From: Formosa algae
GTDB lineage: Bacteria > Bacteroidota > Bacteroidia > Flavobacteriales > Flavobacteriaceae
Direction: 5' to 3'
Assembly: GCF_001439665.1 (NCBI RefSeq)
Contig: NZ_LMAK01000019.1
Coordinates: forward strand, 1-64,000
DNA length: 64,000 nucleotides
The translations under genes and the position numbers were made by a program. Below, piece after piece: positions 35,943-45,034 of the stretch; the stretch's first letter is position 1; each line of letters begins with the position of its first letter. The notes beneath the pieces were generated by a model. It worked only from the letters and a program-made list of their open reading frames with translations, ran no database searches and was not told the origin of the DNA.

Positions 35943-36839
35943 TTAATCTCGAGTTAACGTTCTAAACAATTCTTCTAAACTTTCGTTTTTCTGATTCAAT
36001 TGAAGAATTTTTAATTCATTATCATGGGCGAAATCAAAGACTTTTGGTCGCATATCTTCAGAGGTAGAAAAGGTAATCTCGTATACAAAATCGTAAGTGT
36101 TCTTAACTTCAGAAACATGTGGCAAACGTAAAAGAAAAGCATCTTCTACGCGGTAATCAAATTCTACAACTACAATTTGTGCTTTACCAGCCTGTAATTC
36201 TTTTAATTTTTTATCGGCAACAATTTGTCCTTTATTAATAATAATAACACGATCACACATGGCTTCTACTTCTTGCATAATGTGAGTAGACAAGAACACC
36301 GTTTTAATTTTTCCGATGGTTCTAATTAATTCGCGAATAGATACCAATTGATTCGGGTCAAGTCCTGTTGTAGGCTCGTCTAAAATTAAAACCTCAGGAT
36401 CGTGAAGTAAGGCATTCGCTAAACCAACACGCTGACGATATCCTTTAGATAACTGTCCAATTTTTTTATGAGCTTCGGGTGTTAAGCCCGTAAGTTCAAT
36501 AACTTCTGCAATACGTTGCTTGGAAACCTTATAAATATCAGCATTAAAGCTTAAATATTCTTTTATATACATGTCTAAATACAACGGATTGTGCTCAGGA
36601 AGATACCCTACACTCTGTTGTACTTGATTAGATTCTCCGTGAACATTAAACCCATTCACTTCAGCTTCACCAGAAGAGGCATCAATAAAAGTGGTTAAAA
36701 TTTTCATCATTGTAGATTTTCCTGCACCGTTAGGCCCTAGAAAACCAACTATTTCCGGTTTTCCTACAGAAAAAGAGACACCATCCAGTGCTTTCTGTGT
36801 ACCATACACTTTACTTAGCTGTTCTACCTTTATAGACAT
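35943..36839 (-). CDS. gldA: Gliding-motility ABC transporter ATPase GldA
   Basis: 298 residues. Walker A GPNGAGKST (about 35-43), signature LSKGYRQRVGLA, and Walker B EVLILDEPTTGLDP. The subfamily and the C-terminal half (IVVVEFDYRVEDAFLLRLP onward) match GldA, the ATPase that works with GldF and GldG membrane proteins needed for gliding in Flavobacterium. No gldF or gldG nearby; they must lie elsewhere. TACTTTTG on this strand (36863-36856) is a fitting -7 element. Confidence 0.88.
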   Translation of the reverse strand: MSIKVEQLSKVYGTQKALDGVSFSVGKPEIVGFLGPNGAGKSTMMKILTTFIDASSGEAEVNGFNVHGESNQVQQSVGYLPEHNPLYLDMYIKEYLSFNADIYKVSKQRIAEVIELTGLTPEAHKKIGQLSKGYRQRVGLANALLHDPEVLILDEPTTGLDPNQLVSIRELIRTIGKIKTVFLSTHIMQEVEAMCDRVIIINKGQIVADKKLKELQAGKAQIVVVEFDYRVEDAFLLRLPHVSEVKNTYDFVYEITFSTSEDMRPKVFDFAHDNELKILQLNQKNESLEELFRTLTRD

Positions 36840-36855
36840 TTTATAATAGTTTGTT

Positions 36856-36863
36856 CAAAAGTA
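36856..36863 (-). promoter_or_regulatory. -7 element of the gldA promoter
   Basis: Read on the minus strand this is TACTTTTG, an exact TAnnTTTG, 17-24 bases before the gldA start. The upstream -33 element is not clear (TTTC is the best candidate). Confidence 0.4.
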
Positions 36864-36910
36864 AACATTATATAATTTATTTTGCGAAATACGTTAATAT
36901 CTTTAAAACT

Positions 36911-36973
36911 ATTGGGCGAAAATAAAAAAAATATATTTTTAGTTTTGTAATGTAAAATTATTAATTACTTTAG
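36911..36973 (+). promoter_or_regulatory. Promoter region of the aromatic amino-acid operon
   Basis: Two overlapping options. TAGTTTTG (36940-36947) is an exact TAnnTTTG with ATTG at 36911-36914 (25-base spacer, long). Alternatively TTTG (36944-36947), 18-base spacer, TACTTTAG (36966-36973) with one mismatch. Either start would include the leader ORF at 36993. Confidence 0.5.
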
Positions 36974-36992
36974 TCCCAACGAAAAGCAATAC

Positions 36993-37070
36993 ATGCAAAA
37001 TACAAATTTCACATATTTTAACTTTTTCTATTTCTTTTTCAGCAGAAGAAACGAGGCATTGTATGTGTAA
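36993..37070 (+). CDS. Phe/Tyr leader peptide of the aromatic operon, 25 codons
   Basis: ATG 36993 to TAA 37068-37070. The peptide includes NFTYFNFFYFFFS: seven Phe and three Tyr codons among 25, with both TTT and TTC used. It is followed by a hairpin terminator just before pheA. This is the layout of classical PheL-type leader peptides in enteric bacteria, in which ribosome stalling for lack of charged tRNA-Phe prevents termination. Not related in sequence to known PheL. Seen directly; mechanism inferred. Confidence 0.82.
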   Translation: MQNTNFTYFNFFYFFFSRRNEALYV

Positions 37071-37101
37071 TTTATAAACATAAATTTAATATAAAGTCTC
37101 G
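37052..37101 (+). promoter_or_regulatory. Candidate antiterminator pairing in the phe leader
   Basis: CGAGGC (37052-37057, codons 20-22 of the leader ORF) is complementary to GTCTCG (37096-37101), with one G-T pair. GTCTCG is the 5' arm of the terminator. A ribosome waiting at the Phe codons leaves CGAGGC free; one at the stop codon covers it. That predicts read-through in Phe starvation and termination in Phe excess. Confidence 0.6.
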
Positions 37102-37124
37102 ATGTAAATCGGGACTTTTTTTTT
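37093..37124 (+). terminator. Attenuator terminator directly before pheA
   Basis: AAAGTCTCGAT (37093-37103) pairs over 11 bases (one T-G) with ATCGGGACTTT (37108-37118), loop GTAA, and the T tract 37116-37124 has nine Ts. It ends two bases before the pheA ATG. A terminator here, inside the operon leader, makes sense only as an attenuator. Confidence 0.85.
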
Positions 37125-37126
37125 AT

Positions 37127-37954
37127 ATGATAAAAACAGTTTCAATCCAAGGGATAAAGGGGTCATTCCATCACATTGTTGCCAAAACATATTTTGATGA
37201 CAGTGTTGAAATTGATGAGTGCATGTCTTTCGATAAGTTAGTAGATAACCTTATTAGTAAAAAGAGTGATGTAGCGGTTATGGCATTAGAGAATTCTATA
37301 GCGGGTTCAATTTTACCTAATTATGCTTTAATAGATAAATTTAATCTGCATATAATTGGAGAACACTATTTAGATATTCAGCATAATTTAATGGCTTATC
37401 CAGGTCAGACTATTGCAGATATTAAAGAAGTTTATTCTCATCCTATGGCATTATTACAATGTAAGGAGTTCTTTAAAAAACACCCGCATATTAAACTTAT
37501 AGAAGATAAAGATACTGCCGAAACTGCAGAGCGTATCAATATAAATAAGTTAAAAGGTGTTGCTGCTGTTGCAAGTAAAATTGCTGCTGAGATTTTTGAT
37601 TTAGATATTTTAGCTGCAAGTATACAGACGATTAAAGACAATGAAACCCGTTTTGTAATTGTAAAAACACAAAATTCTGTAATAGATGAAAGTGAGATTA
37701 CAAAAGCATCTTTAAGGTTTGAATTAGAACACAAGCGCGGAAGTTTAGCAAGCGTGCTAAATGTATTAAGCGATTGCAGAATGAGTTTAACAAAAATTCA
37801 ATCTTTACCAAAAATTGAAACACCTTGGAAATATGCTTTTTTTGTAGATGTTACCTTTGTAAAGTATACAAATTTTAAAAAAGCAAAAGCCATTTTAGAT
37901 ATCATGGCCAAAGAATTTAAAGTACTTGGCGAATATAAAAACGCAAAATTATGA
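37127..37954 (+). CDS. pheA: Prephenate dehydratase
   Basis: 275 residues. The dehydratase domain contains ALENSIAGSI and the catalytic Thr-Arg-Phe in DNETRFVIV (about 183-191). A C-terminal ACT domain starts near SLRFELEHKRGSLASVL, as in the phenylalanine-inhibited enzymes. It converts prephenate to phenylpyruvate. Not fused to chorismate mutase (which is on the last gene of the operon). Start ATG follows the T tract of the attenuator, so there is no purine-rich ribosome site. Confidence 0.93.
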   Translation: MIKTVSIQGIKGSFHHIVAKTYFDDSVEIDECMSFDKLVDNLISKKSDVAVMALENSIAGSILPNYALIDKFNLHIIGEHYLDIQHNLMAYPGQTIADIKEVYSHPMALLQCKEFFKKHPHIKLIEDKDTAETAERININKLKGVAAVASKIAAEIFDLDILAASIQTIKDNETRFVIVKTQNSVIDESEITKASLRFELEHKRGSLASVLNVLSDCRMSLTKIQSLPKIETPWKYAFFVDVTFVKYTNFKKAKAILDIMAKEFKVLGEYKNAKL

Positions 37955-39099
37955 TTACTGTAGCAAACAGGTTACAAACGGTTGAAGAATATTACTTTTC
38001 TAAAAAATTAAGAGAGGTAAATGCTTTAAAAGTTAGTGGTAAACCTATAATTAATCTAGGCATAGGAAGTCCAGATTTAATGCCACCACAAACGGTAGTA
38101 GATGCTATTACCGAAAGCTTTAAATACCCTAATGTACACCAATATCAGAGCTATCAAGGTTTGCCAGAATTGCGTGAAGCGATGTGTAGTTTTTATAAAA
38201 CACAATTTCATGTAGATGCAAATCCTGCTTCAGAAATTTTGCCTTTAATGGGAAGTAAAGAAGGTATTCTTCATATTTCTATGGCATTTTTAAATCCAGG
38301 AGATGAGGTGTTAATTCCAAATCCGGGTTACCCAACATATGCTTCTGTAACCAAGTTAGTTGAAGCGAAAGCGGTGACTTACGATTTAGATGAGGCTAAT
38401 GGATGGTTACCAGATTTAAAAGCTTTAGAACAAACAGATCTAAGTAAAGTAAAAGTAATGTGGGTAAATTATCCACATATGCCAACGGGTGCAAATGCTA
38501 CAGAAACCTTGTATGAGGAGTTGGTTGCTTTTGCAAAACGCAATCATATATTAATTGTAAACGACAATCCGTATAGCTTTGTATTAAACGATAACCCGAG
38601 AAGTATTTTAAGTGTTCCTGGGGCTAAAGATGTGTGTGTAGAACTTAATTCGTTAAGTAAAACGTTTAACATGGCAGGTTGGCGTGTAGGCATGGTTTTA
38701 GGAAATGCCACGCATATTAGTGCGATTTTAAAAGTTAAAAGTAACATGGATTCTGGAATGTTTTACGGCATTCAGAAAGGAGCTATTGAAGCTTTAAAAA
38801 GTACAGATCAATGGTTTAAGAACTTAAATGCAGCTTACCAAAAGCGTCGCGATTTGGTTTGGAAACTCGCAGATTTATTAGGATGTACTTACGATAAGAC
38901 CACTTCTGGATTATTTGTTTGGTCTAAGTTACCCGAAGGTGTAGATGCAGAAGCTTTTATAGATAAAATATTATACGATAACTCAATATTTATCACACCA
39001 GGAATTATTTTTGGAACACAAGGGAAAGGGTATATTCGTTTTTCACTGTGTGCTTCAGAAGCAGAGTTACAAGAATCAATTAACCGTATTAAAAACTAA
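37951..39099 (+). CDS. Class I PLP aminotransferase of aromatic amino-acid synthesis
   Basis: 382 residues, aspartate-aminotransferase fold type I. The cofactor lysine lies in SLSKTFNMAGWRVG, and NYPHMPTGA and IRFSLC (arginine that binds the carboxylate) are conserved. In this operon it probably transfers the amino group to phenylpyruvate and 4-hydroxyphenylpyruvate. Related enzymes use succinyldiaminopimelate or aspartate, so specificity is inferred from position. Overlaps pheA by four bases (ATGA). Confidence 0.85.
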   Translation: MITVANRLQTVEEYYFSKKLREVNALKVSGKPIINLGIGSPDLMPPQTVVDAITESFKYPNVHQYQSYQGLPELREAMCSFYKTQFHVDANPASEILPLMGSKEGILHISMAFLNPGDEVLIPNPGYPTYASVTKLVEAKAVTYDLDEANGWLPDLKALEQTDLSKVKVMWVNYPHMPTGANATETLYEELVAFAKRNHILIVNDNPYSFVLNDNPRSILSVPGAKDVCVELNSLSKTFNMAGWRVGMVLGNATHISAILKVKSNMDSGMFYGIQKGAIEALKSTDQWFKNLNAAYQKRRDLVWKLADLLGCTYDKTTSGLFVWSKLPEGVDAEAFIDKILYDNSIFITPGIIFGTQGKGYIRFSLCASEAELQESINRIKN

Positions 39100-39105
39100 A
39101 TACTT

Positions 39106-39957
39106 ATGAATAATATAGTAGTTATAGGTATTGGTTTAATTGGCGGAAGTATGGTGAAGGACCTTAAAAAGGCTCATCCAGACACAAAAATTATTGGGGT
39201 CGATAAAAATGTAGATCATCTTAATCAGGCTTTAGTTAGTGGGTTAATAGATGAAAAATCAGATCTAAATGCTGTTAAAACTGCAGATTTAGTTATTTTA
39301 TCTATACCTGTAGATGCCTCGGTGTCTTTGCTTCCAGAGATCTTAGATTTAGTATCTGAAGATACGCTGGTAATAGATGTTGGCTCTACGAAATTAGATG
39401 CTTGCCAAAAGGTTGAACACCATGTAAACAGAAGAAATTATTTGGCTTGTCACCCTATTGCAGGAACAGAATTTTCTGGCCCACAAGCAGCAATTTATGA
39501 TTTGTTTAAAAACAAAACAAACATTATTTGCGAGGTAGAAAAAACGGCTTTTAAATTGCAAGAACGTGCTTTGCAAGTGTTTTCAGATTTAGGAATGCGT
39601 ATTCGATATATGAATCCGGAATCTCATGATAAACATATTGCTTATGTGTCACATTTATCGCATATTAGCTCCTTTATGTTAGGGAAAACCGTAATAGATA
39701 AAGAACGTAACGAACGCGATATTTTTGATATGGCTGGCAGTGGATTTGCATCGACAGTGCGTTTGGCAAAAAGTTCGCCAAATATGTGGACACCTATTTT
39801 TAAACAAAACAAAACTAACGTCATAGAGACATTAGATGAATATATAAATAACCTCAATCAATTTAAAATTTTATTAGAACGAGATGACTTTGAAGCTATT
39901 TTTGATGAGATGAAAAACACAAATCGTATTAAAGATATTTTAAAAGGAATTGCTTAA
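39106..39957 (+). CDS. tyrA: Prephenate dehydrogenase
   Basis: 283 residues. NAD-binding GIGLIGGSMVKDL at the N-terminus, HPIAGTEFSGP in the active site, and SHLSHISSFMLG with a conserved His. It oxidises prephenate to 4-hydroxyphenylpyruvate for tyrosine. No ACT domain and no fused chorismate mutase, so the usual tyrosine inhibition domain is missing. Six bases after the aminotransferase. Confidence 0.92.
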   Translation: MNNIVVIGIGLIGGSMVKDLKKAHPDTKIIGVDKNVDHLNQALVSGLIDEKSDLNAVKTADLVILSIPVDASVSLLPEILDLVSEDTLVIDVGSTKLDACQKVEHHVNRRNYLACHPIAGTEFSGPQAAIYDLFKNKTNIICEVEKTAFKLQERALQVFSDLGMRIRYMNPESHDKHIAYVSHLSHISSFMLGKTVIDKERNERDIFDMAGSGFASTVRLAKSSPNMWTPIFKQNKTNVIETLDEYINNLNQFKILLERDDFEAIFDEMKNTNRIKDILKGIA

Positions 39958-39972
39958 ACAGTTAGTAACATT

Positions 39973-41055
39973 ATGGAAAACAAGAAAGAATTAAGAACCT
40001 GGTTAGATGATTTAGCATTAAATCACCCTTTAGTAATTGCAGGTCCTTGTAGTGCAGAAACGGAAGAACAAGTATTAAAAATAGCACACGAGTTAAAAGA
40101 TACAGATGTAAGTTATTTTAGAGCAGGAATCTGGAAACCAAGAACTAGACCTGGAATGTTTGAAGGTGTTGGCGCATTAGGTTTAAAATGGTTACAACGT
40201 GTTAAAGCTGAAACTGGTATGAAAACGGCTACTGAGGTTGCCAATGCAGCTCACGTAAAATTAGCTTTAGAACACGATGTAGATTTATTATGGATTGGAG
40301 CACGTTCTACAGTAAGCCCTTTTATTGTACAAGAAATTGCAGATGCTTTAGAAGGTACAGATAAAATTGTATTGGTTAAAAACCCAGTAAACCCAGATTT
40401 AGCGCTTTGGTTAGGTGCTATCGAGCGTTTAGCTACAGCTAACATTAAAAACTTAGGAGTTATTCATAGAGGATTTTCAACGTACGAAAAAACAAAATAT
40501 AGAAATACTCCAGAATGGCAATTAGCGATTGAATTACAATCTAAATTCCCTGATTTGCCAATAATTAACGATCCTTCGCATATTACTGGTAAGCGTGATA
40601 TGATTTTTGATGTATCTCAAACAGCTTTAGATTTAAACTTTGACGGATTAATGATTGAAACACATTACGATCCTGAAAATGCATGGAGTGATGCTGCACA
40701 GCAAGTAACACCTTCTACTTTGGTTCAAATCATGAAAGATCTTAAAATAAGAAAAGAGACAGATCCAGAAGCAGATTATAACGATGCATTAAACAACCTA
40801 AGAGCTAAAATAGATGTTATCGATAATCAAATTATCGAACTTTTAGGAAAGCGTATGGTTGTTGCCGATGGTATTGGAACTTTAAAACGTCAGAAAAACG
40901 TATCTGTATTACAGAGTAAACGTTGGAACGAAATTTTAGGAAAAATGGTTCTAGAAGGTCAAGAGCATGGTTTAAGTGAAGAGTTTATCTTAAAAATGTT
41001 TAAAGCTATTCACCAAGAATCAATTAATCATCAAGAAAAAATTATTAAAAAATAA
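39973..41055 (+). CDS. Fused DAHP synthase and chorismate mutase
   Basis: 360 residues. Residues 1-about 265 are a type I-beta DAHP synthase: AGPCSAETEEQ, GIWKPRTRPGMFEG, IGARSTVSPF, NDPSHITGKR. Residues about 275-355 are an AroQ chorismate mutase helix bundle (LRAKIDVIDNQIIELLGKRM, 20 residues). DAHP synthase starts the shikimate pathway and chorismate mutase feeds prephenate to pheA and tyrA in the same operon. In such fusions the mutase part can serve as an allosteric sensor for prephenate. 15 bases after tyrA and followed by a strong terminator. Confidence 0.92.
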   Translation: MENKKELRTWLDDLALNHPLVIAGPCSAETEEQVLKIAHELKDTDVSYFRAGIWKPRTRPGMFEGVGALGLKWLQRVKAETGMKTATEVANAAHVKLALEHDVDLLWIGARSTVSPFIVQEIADALEGTDKIVLVKNPVNPDLALWLGAIERLATANIKNLGVIHRGFSTYEKTKYRNTPEWQLAIELQSKFPDLPIINDPSHITGKRDMIFDVSQTALDLNFDGLMIETHYDPENAWSDAAQQVTPSTLVQIMKDLKIRKETDPEADYNDALNNLRAKIDVIDNQIIELLGKRMVVADGIGTLKRQKNVSVLQSKRWNEILGKMVLEGQEHGLSEEFILKMFKAIHQESINHQEKIIKK

Positions 41056-41070
41056 TTCTAGTATAGATAT

Positions 41071-41100
41071 AAAAAGGCTCATAATATATGAGCCTTTTTT
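41071..41100. terminator. Bidirectional terminator after the aromatic operon
   Basis: AAAAAGGCTCATA pairs with TATGAGCCTTTTTT around a short loop; A and T runs on both sides. It lies between the DAHP synthase gene and the convergent small secreted protein. Confidence 0.92.
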
Positions 41101-41107
41101 ATGCTAT

Positions 41108-41557
41108 TTATTTTGTGCGTTTAAAGATATATCGGGTTATAAATATGCCTTGTCCGTCTTCCGTTCCAGAGTCACTTTCTACAGCGCTGGTAACAAAAGC
41201 TAATTCCCAGCCGGCTTCGGTCATGGTATTTATTTTAGAACTCACTAAAACATCGTTTGATGCGATGTTCTGAAAACGAATACCTCCAATATTATAAAAA
41301 TTTAAAAGTTTGGTTTCTTCATAGTTCTTAACACGTAAATCACTTCTTTTAGATTTGTTTCTATTGTTATCTTCTTCTGTTTGGGCTGTAGTATAATTTT
41401 CAAAGTCTCTTTCTTCATCAGAAGAAATTAATCTTGATCGCCCTAAACCATTGGGAACAATAGATTCTATAGAGGTAATTATTTTGTATTCTACTTGTGC
41501 ATTAATAGCATTCAAGCCAATGAAAAATAGTAAGATAAAAAGTAGTTTTTTAATCAT
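41108..41557 (-). CDS. Small secreted protein of unknown function
   Basis: 149 residues with a signal peptide (cleaved about after NAINAQ, residue 20). The rest is hydrophilic, with a Lys/Arg/Glu-rich central part and a C-terminal MTEAGWELAFVTSA block that resembles DUF4177-like domains (xxGWELxxV). Monocistronic on the minus strand between the aromatic operon and rsgA. No function can be assigned. Confidence 0.75.
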   Translation of the reverse strand: MIKKLLFILLFFIGLNAINAQVEYKIITSIESIVPNGLGRSRLISSDEERDFENYTTAQTEEDNNRNKSKRSDLRVKNYEETKLLNFYNIGGIRFQNIASNDVLVSSKINTMTEAGWELAFVTSAVESDSGTEDGQGIFITRYIFKRTK

Positions 41558-41644
41558 TTTTTATGGGTTTTAATATGAAAAAGATAAGATAACTATTTTG
41601 GTTTGAGCTAAATTTATTTTTTTTACTTTACTTTTGACAATAAT

Positions 41645-42607
41645 ATGACAGGAATAGTATACAAATCAACAGGAAGCTGGTACACCGTAAAAACACCATC
41701 AGGTGAAACTTACGATTGCAGAATAAAAGGTAAATTTAGACTTAAAGGGATTAAAAGTACCAATCCAATTGCTGTTGGAGATGAGGTTGATTTTGAGGTA
41801 GAAACTTTAGATAATGTCACTACAGGTGTCATTCATCATATTCACTACAGAAAAAATTATATTGTTCGTAAATCGGTAAATCTTTCTAAGCAAACACATA
41901 TTATTGCGTCTAATATAGACCAAGTGTTTTTGTTAATTACCATTAATAATCCGCCTACACTAACAAGTTTTATAGATCGGTTTTTAGTCACTGCCGAGGC
42001 GTATGCCATTAAAACGGTTTTATTGTTTAATAAAATTGATGTGTACGATGAAGAGACCATTTTAGAAGTGCGCTATTTGGCTTCTATTTACAGGGCCATT
42101 GGTTATGAATGTATTGGAATTTCTGCAGAAACTGGTAAGAATGTAGATAAAGTTAAAGCATTAATGCTTGGTAAAGTGAGTATGTTTGCCGGACATTCGG
42201 GTGTGGGAAAATCAACTTTAGTAAATGCCATAGAACCAACCTTAGATTTAAAAACTAAGGCTATTTCTAGTCAGCATATGCAAGGGCAGCACACTACGAC
42301 TTTTGCAGAAATGTTCGACTTAAGTTTCGATGCCAGAATTATAGATACGCCAGGGATAAAAGGTTTTGGAGTAGTCGATATGGAGAAGGTAGAAATAGGC
42401 GATTATTTTCCGGAATTTTTTGCTTTAAAACAAGATTGCAAGTTTAATAATTGTCTGCATGTAGAGGAGCCTAAATGCGCTGTAAAAGCGGCATTAGATC
42501 GCGATGAAATTGCGTTCTCACGTTACAGAAGTTACCTGCAGATTTTAGAAGGTGAAGACGAACATTACCGTACAGATATTTGGGATAAAGAACAAGACGG
42601 ATTCTAA
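41645..42607 (+). CDS. rsgA: Small ribosomal subunit biogenesis GTPase RsgA
   Basis: 320 residues, circularly permuted GTPase: an OB-fold N-terminus, then NKID (G4), GHSGVGKST (G1), DTPGIKGFG (G3), and a C-terminal zinc cluster CKFNNCLHVEEPKCA. It assists late 30S maturation and releases after GTP hydrolysis. Its stop and the dtd start share a base. Length is a little below E. coli RsgA (350). Confidence 0.94.
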   Translation: MTGIVYKSTGSWYTVKTPSGETYDCRIKGKFRLKGIKSTNPIAVGDEVDFEVETLDNVTTGVIHHIHYRKNYIVRKSVNLSKQTHIIASNIDQVFLLITINNPPTLTSFIDRFLVTAEAYAIKTVLLFNKIDVYDEETILEVRYLASIYRAIGYECIGISAETGKNVDKVKALMLGKVSMFAGHSGVGKSTLVNAIEPTLDLKTKAISSQHMQGQHTTTFAEMFDLSFDARIIDTPGIKGFGVVDMEKVEIGDYFPEFFALKQDCKFNNCLHVEEPKCAVKAALDRDEIAFSRYRSYLQILEGEDEHYRTDIWDKEQDGF

Positions 42608-43059
42608 TGAAAGCAGTAATTCAACGTGTATCAAAAGCCAGTGTAACTATTGAAAATGAAACGGTTGCTAGTATATCTCAAGGGCTTTTAGTTTTACTTG
42701 GTATAGTAACAGACGATACCCAAGAGGATATTTTATGGTTGTCTAAAAAGATAGCGAATCTTCGCATTTTTGAAGATGAATATGGCGTAATGAACACCTC
42801 TTTAATTAATATAAAAGGCGATGCTATTGTGGTTAGTCAATTTACACTTCATGCGGCTACAAAAAAAGGAAATAGACCAAGTTACATTAAGGCGGCTAAA
42901 CCGGATATTTCTATCCCTTTATACGAAGCTTTTGTGAGTCAATTAGAAGCAGATTTAGAACGAAAAGTCCAAACTGGCAAGTTCGGTGCAGACATGAAAG
43001 TTGAGCTCTTAAACGACGGCCCTGTAACTATAATCATCGATACCAAGAATAAGGAGTAA
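42607..43059 (+). CDS. dtd: D-aminoacyl-tRNA deacylase
   Basis: 150 residues, full length for DTD. SQFTLHAATKKGNRPSY (catalytic Ser-Gln and Thr region) and FGADMKVELLNDGPVTII near the end, which includes the cross-subunit GP motif. It hydrolyses D-amino acids from tRNA. One-base overlap with rsgA. Confidence 0.95.
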   Translation: MKAVIQRVSKASVTIENETVASISQGLLVLLGIVTDDTQEDILWLSKKIANLRIFEDEYGVMNTSLINIKGDAIVVSQFTLHAATKKGNRPSYIKAAKPDISIPLYEAFVSQLEADLERKVQTGKFGADMKVELLNDGPVTIIIDTKNKE

Positions 43060-43126
43060 AAGTTTCGTTTTTAGTTTTGTTTAACATAAAATAATGTTAA
43101 ATTTATAAAACAAACTTAACCTATTT

Positions 43127-45034
43127 ATGTGTTTAAAATCTTTTTTAGGCATCTTCATGCTATGCCTAACTTTGAACGTTTCTGCCCAAACAGATTTTAG
43201 TTCAAATATTCTCGAAAAAGCTACTATTGGTAAGAATGCTAATGCGTTAGTGAAGATTAACGATGTGCAGATTCACATTCAAGCTTACAATAAAATGCTT
43301 GTAAAATCCCATCGGACGGTAACCATTTATAATGAGTCGGGCGACTATAAAGGTCAGGCTTACGAGTTTTATGATGAGACTACCAAAATCAAAACTTTAG
43401 AAGCTACAGTCTACAATGCTAATGGCGAAAAAATTAAACGTTTTAAAGAAAAAGACTTCACCGATATTGCTGCCGCAGATGGAATTTCTATATATAACGA
43501 CAATCGTGTTAAGTATTTAAAATACGCAGCGGTAAGTTATCCTTACACTATAGATTATATTTCAGAAGTAGAGCATAAAATGACTGCTTTTATTCCTAGT
43601 TGGTCGCCTTTAGAGGAGCATTACACTGGTGTAGTGAAATCGTCTTACCAAATTTTTAATGAAACAGATGTGCCGCTGGCTATTAAAGAAGAACATTTAG
43701 AAGATTTTGGTATTACTAAAGTTGGAGATTACCATTATGTAGCAGAAAATCTACTAGCCATTAAACCGGAAAGTGTAAGTCCAGAATTTCACACCTATGC
43801 ACCACGTGTAAAAGTAGCCATGCAAACTTTCGATATGAAAGGTGTAAAAGGAATTAATACCAACTGGCAAGATTTCGGGAAATGGATGTACGATAGTTTA
43901 CTTATGGATACGAGATCCCTTCCAGAATCTGTAAAAAATGAAGTTAGAGCGCTCACCAAAGATGCTACTACAGATATAGAAAAGGCTAAGATTGTTTACG
44001 AATATCTTCAACAAAAAACACGATACATTAGTGTGCAAGTAGGTATAGGTGGTTGGAAACCCATGCTGGCAGAAGATGTAGATAAACTGAGTTATGGCGA
44101 TTGTAAAGGGCTTTCTAATTATACAAAAGCTTTGCTAGATGCTGTTGGTGTACCCTCTTATTATGCGGTAATATACGGTGGGAAAAATATTAGAAACTTC
44201 GATAGTGAATTTTCAGCTACAGAAGGAAATCATGCGGTGCTTACCATACCCAATGGCGACGATTACATTTGGTTAGAGTGTACTAGTCAGAAAACGCCAT
44301 TCGGTCACGTGGCAAACTTTACAGACGATAGAGATGCTTTAATAATTACCCCAGAAGGCGGAAAGATTGTGCATACTCGTGTGTACGATGCTAAAGAAAG
44401 TGTATTGCATACCACTGCTGAAGTCAATTTAAATCTTAATGGAGGTTTTAATAGTCAAGTGCAAATTAAATCTTATGGATCTCAATATCGAGGCGATGAA
44501 GGTTTAGAAGACGAATTGGAAAAAGATCAGAAATTACGGTATAAAGATCTTTGGGATAATGTAAACGACTTAAATATTGAGTCGTTTCAATTTACAAATA
44601 ATAAAGAAGAAGTTGTCTTTACTGAAGACGTTAAAGTATCTGCAAAAACCTATGCTTCTAAAACTGGAAATCGATTAATAGTGGTGCCCAATGTATTTAA
44701 TAAACTGTCTCATATCCCGCCGCGATATTCTAAGCGTACTATGCCTGTAGAAATTGATAGAGGGTTTTTAGATAAAGATGAATATCTAATACATTTAGAA
44801 GAAGGCTTGGAAGTAGAAGCATTACAAGCTCCTGTAACTATAGAAAATAAATTTGGTACATATACTATGTCTATTGAAGATTTAGGAGATGGAACATTAA
44901 AATATAAACGTAAACTACAAATAGATAAAGGGCTCTATCCTAAAGAAGACTATAATACCTACAGAGACTTCTGGAGTTCTATTTCTAAGTATGATAATTC
45001 TAAAATAGTACTATTAATCAAAAACCCAAATTAA
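43127..45034 (+). CDS. Secreted DUF3857/transglutaminase-like protein, active-site Cys present
   Basis: 635 residues with a signal peptide (VSAQ, about 21). An N-terminal DUF3857 beta domain is followed by a transglutaminase-like domain: C326 in YGDCKGLSNYTKALL and H369 in EGNHAVLTI fit the Cys-His(-Asp) triad. Proteins of this kind are common in Bacteroidota periplasm; function not established, possibly a peptidase or cross-linking enzyme. Its stop overlaps the ATG of the next gene (TAATG), so the two are a pair. Confidence 0.85.
   Translation: MCLKSFLGIFMLCLTLNVSAQTDFSSNILEKATIGKNANALVKINDVQIHIQAYNKMLVKSHRTVTIYNESGDYKGQAYEFYDETTKIKTLEATVYNANGEKIKRFKEKDFTDIAAADGISIYNDNRVKYLKYAAVSYPYTIDYISEVEHKMTAFIPSWSPLEEHYTGVVKSSYQIFNETDVPLAIKEEHLEDFGITKVGDYHYVAENLLAIKPESVSPEFHTYAPRVKVAMQTFDMKGVKGINTNWQDFGKWMYDSLLMDTRSLPESVKNEVRALTKDATTDIEKAKIVYEYLQQKTRYISVQVGIGGWKPMLAEDVDKLSYGDCKGLSNYTKALLDAVGVPSYYAVIYGGKNIRNFDSEFSATEGNHAVLTIPNGDDYIWLECTSQKTPFGHVANFTDDRDALIITPEGGKIVHTRVYDAKESVLHTTAEVNLNLNGGFNSQVQIKSYGSQYRGDEGLEDELEKDQKLRYKDLWDNVNDLNIESFQFTNNKEEVVFTEDVKVSAKTYASKTGNRLIVVPNVFNKLSHIPPRYSKRTMPVEIDRGFLDKDEYLIHLEEGLEVEALQAPVTIENKFGTYTMSIEDLGDGTLKYKRKLQIDKGLYPKEDYNTYRDFWSSISKYDNSKIVLLIKNPN

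Noticed and set aside
41088-41273. 61-codon ORF on the plus strand over the small secreted protein and its terminator
   Set aside because: It begins within the terminator hairpin and is antisense to a protein with a proper signal peptide.
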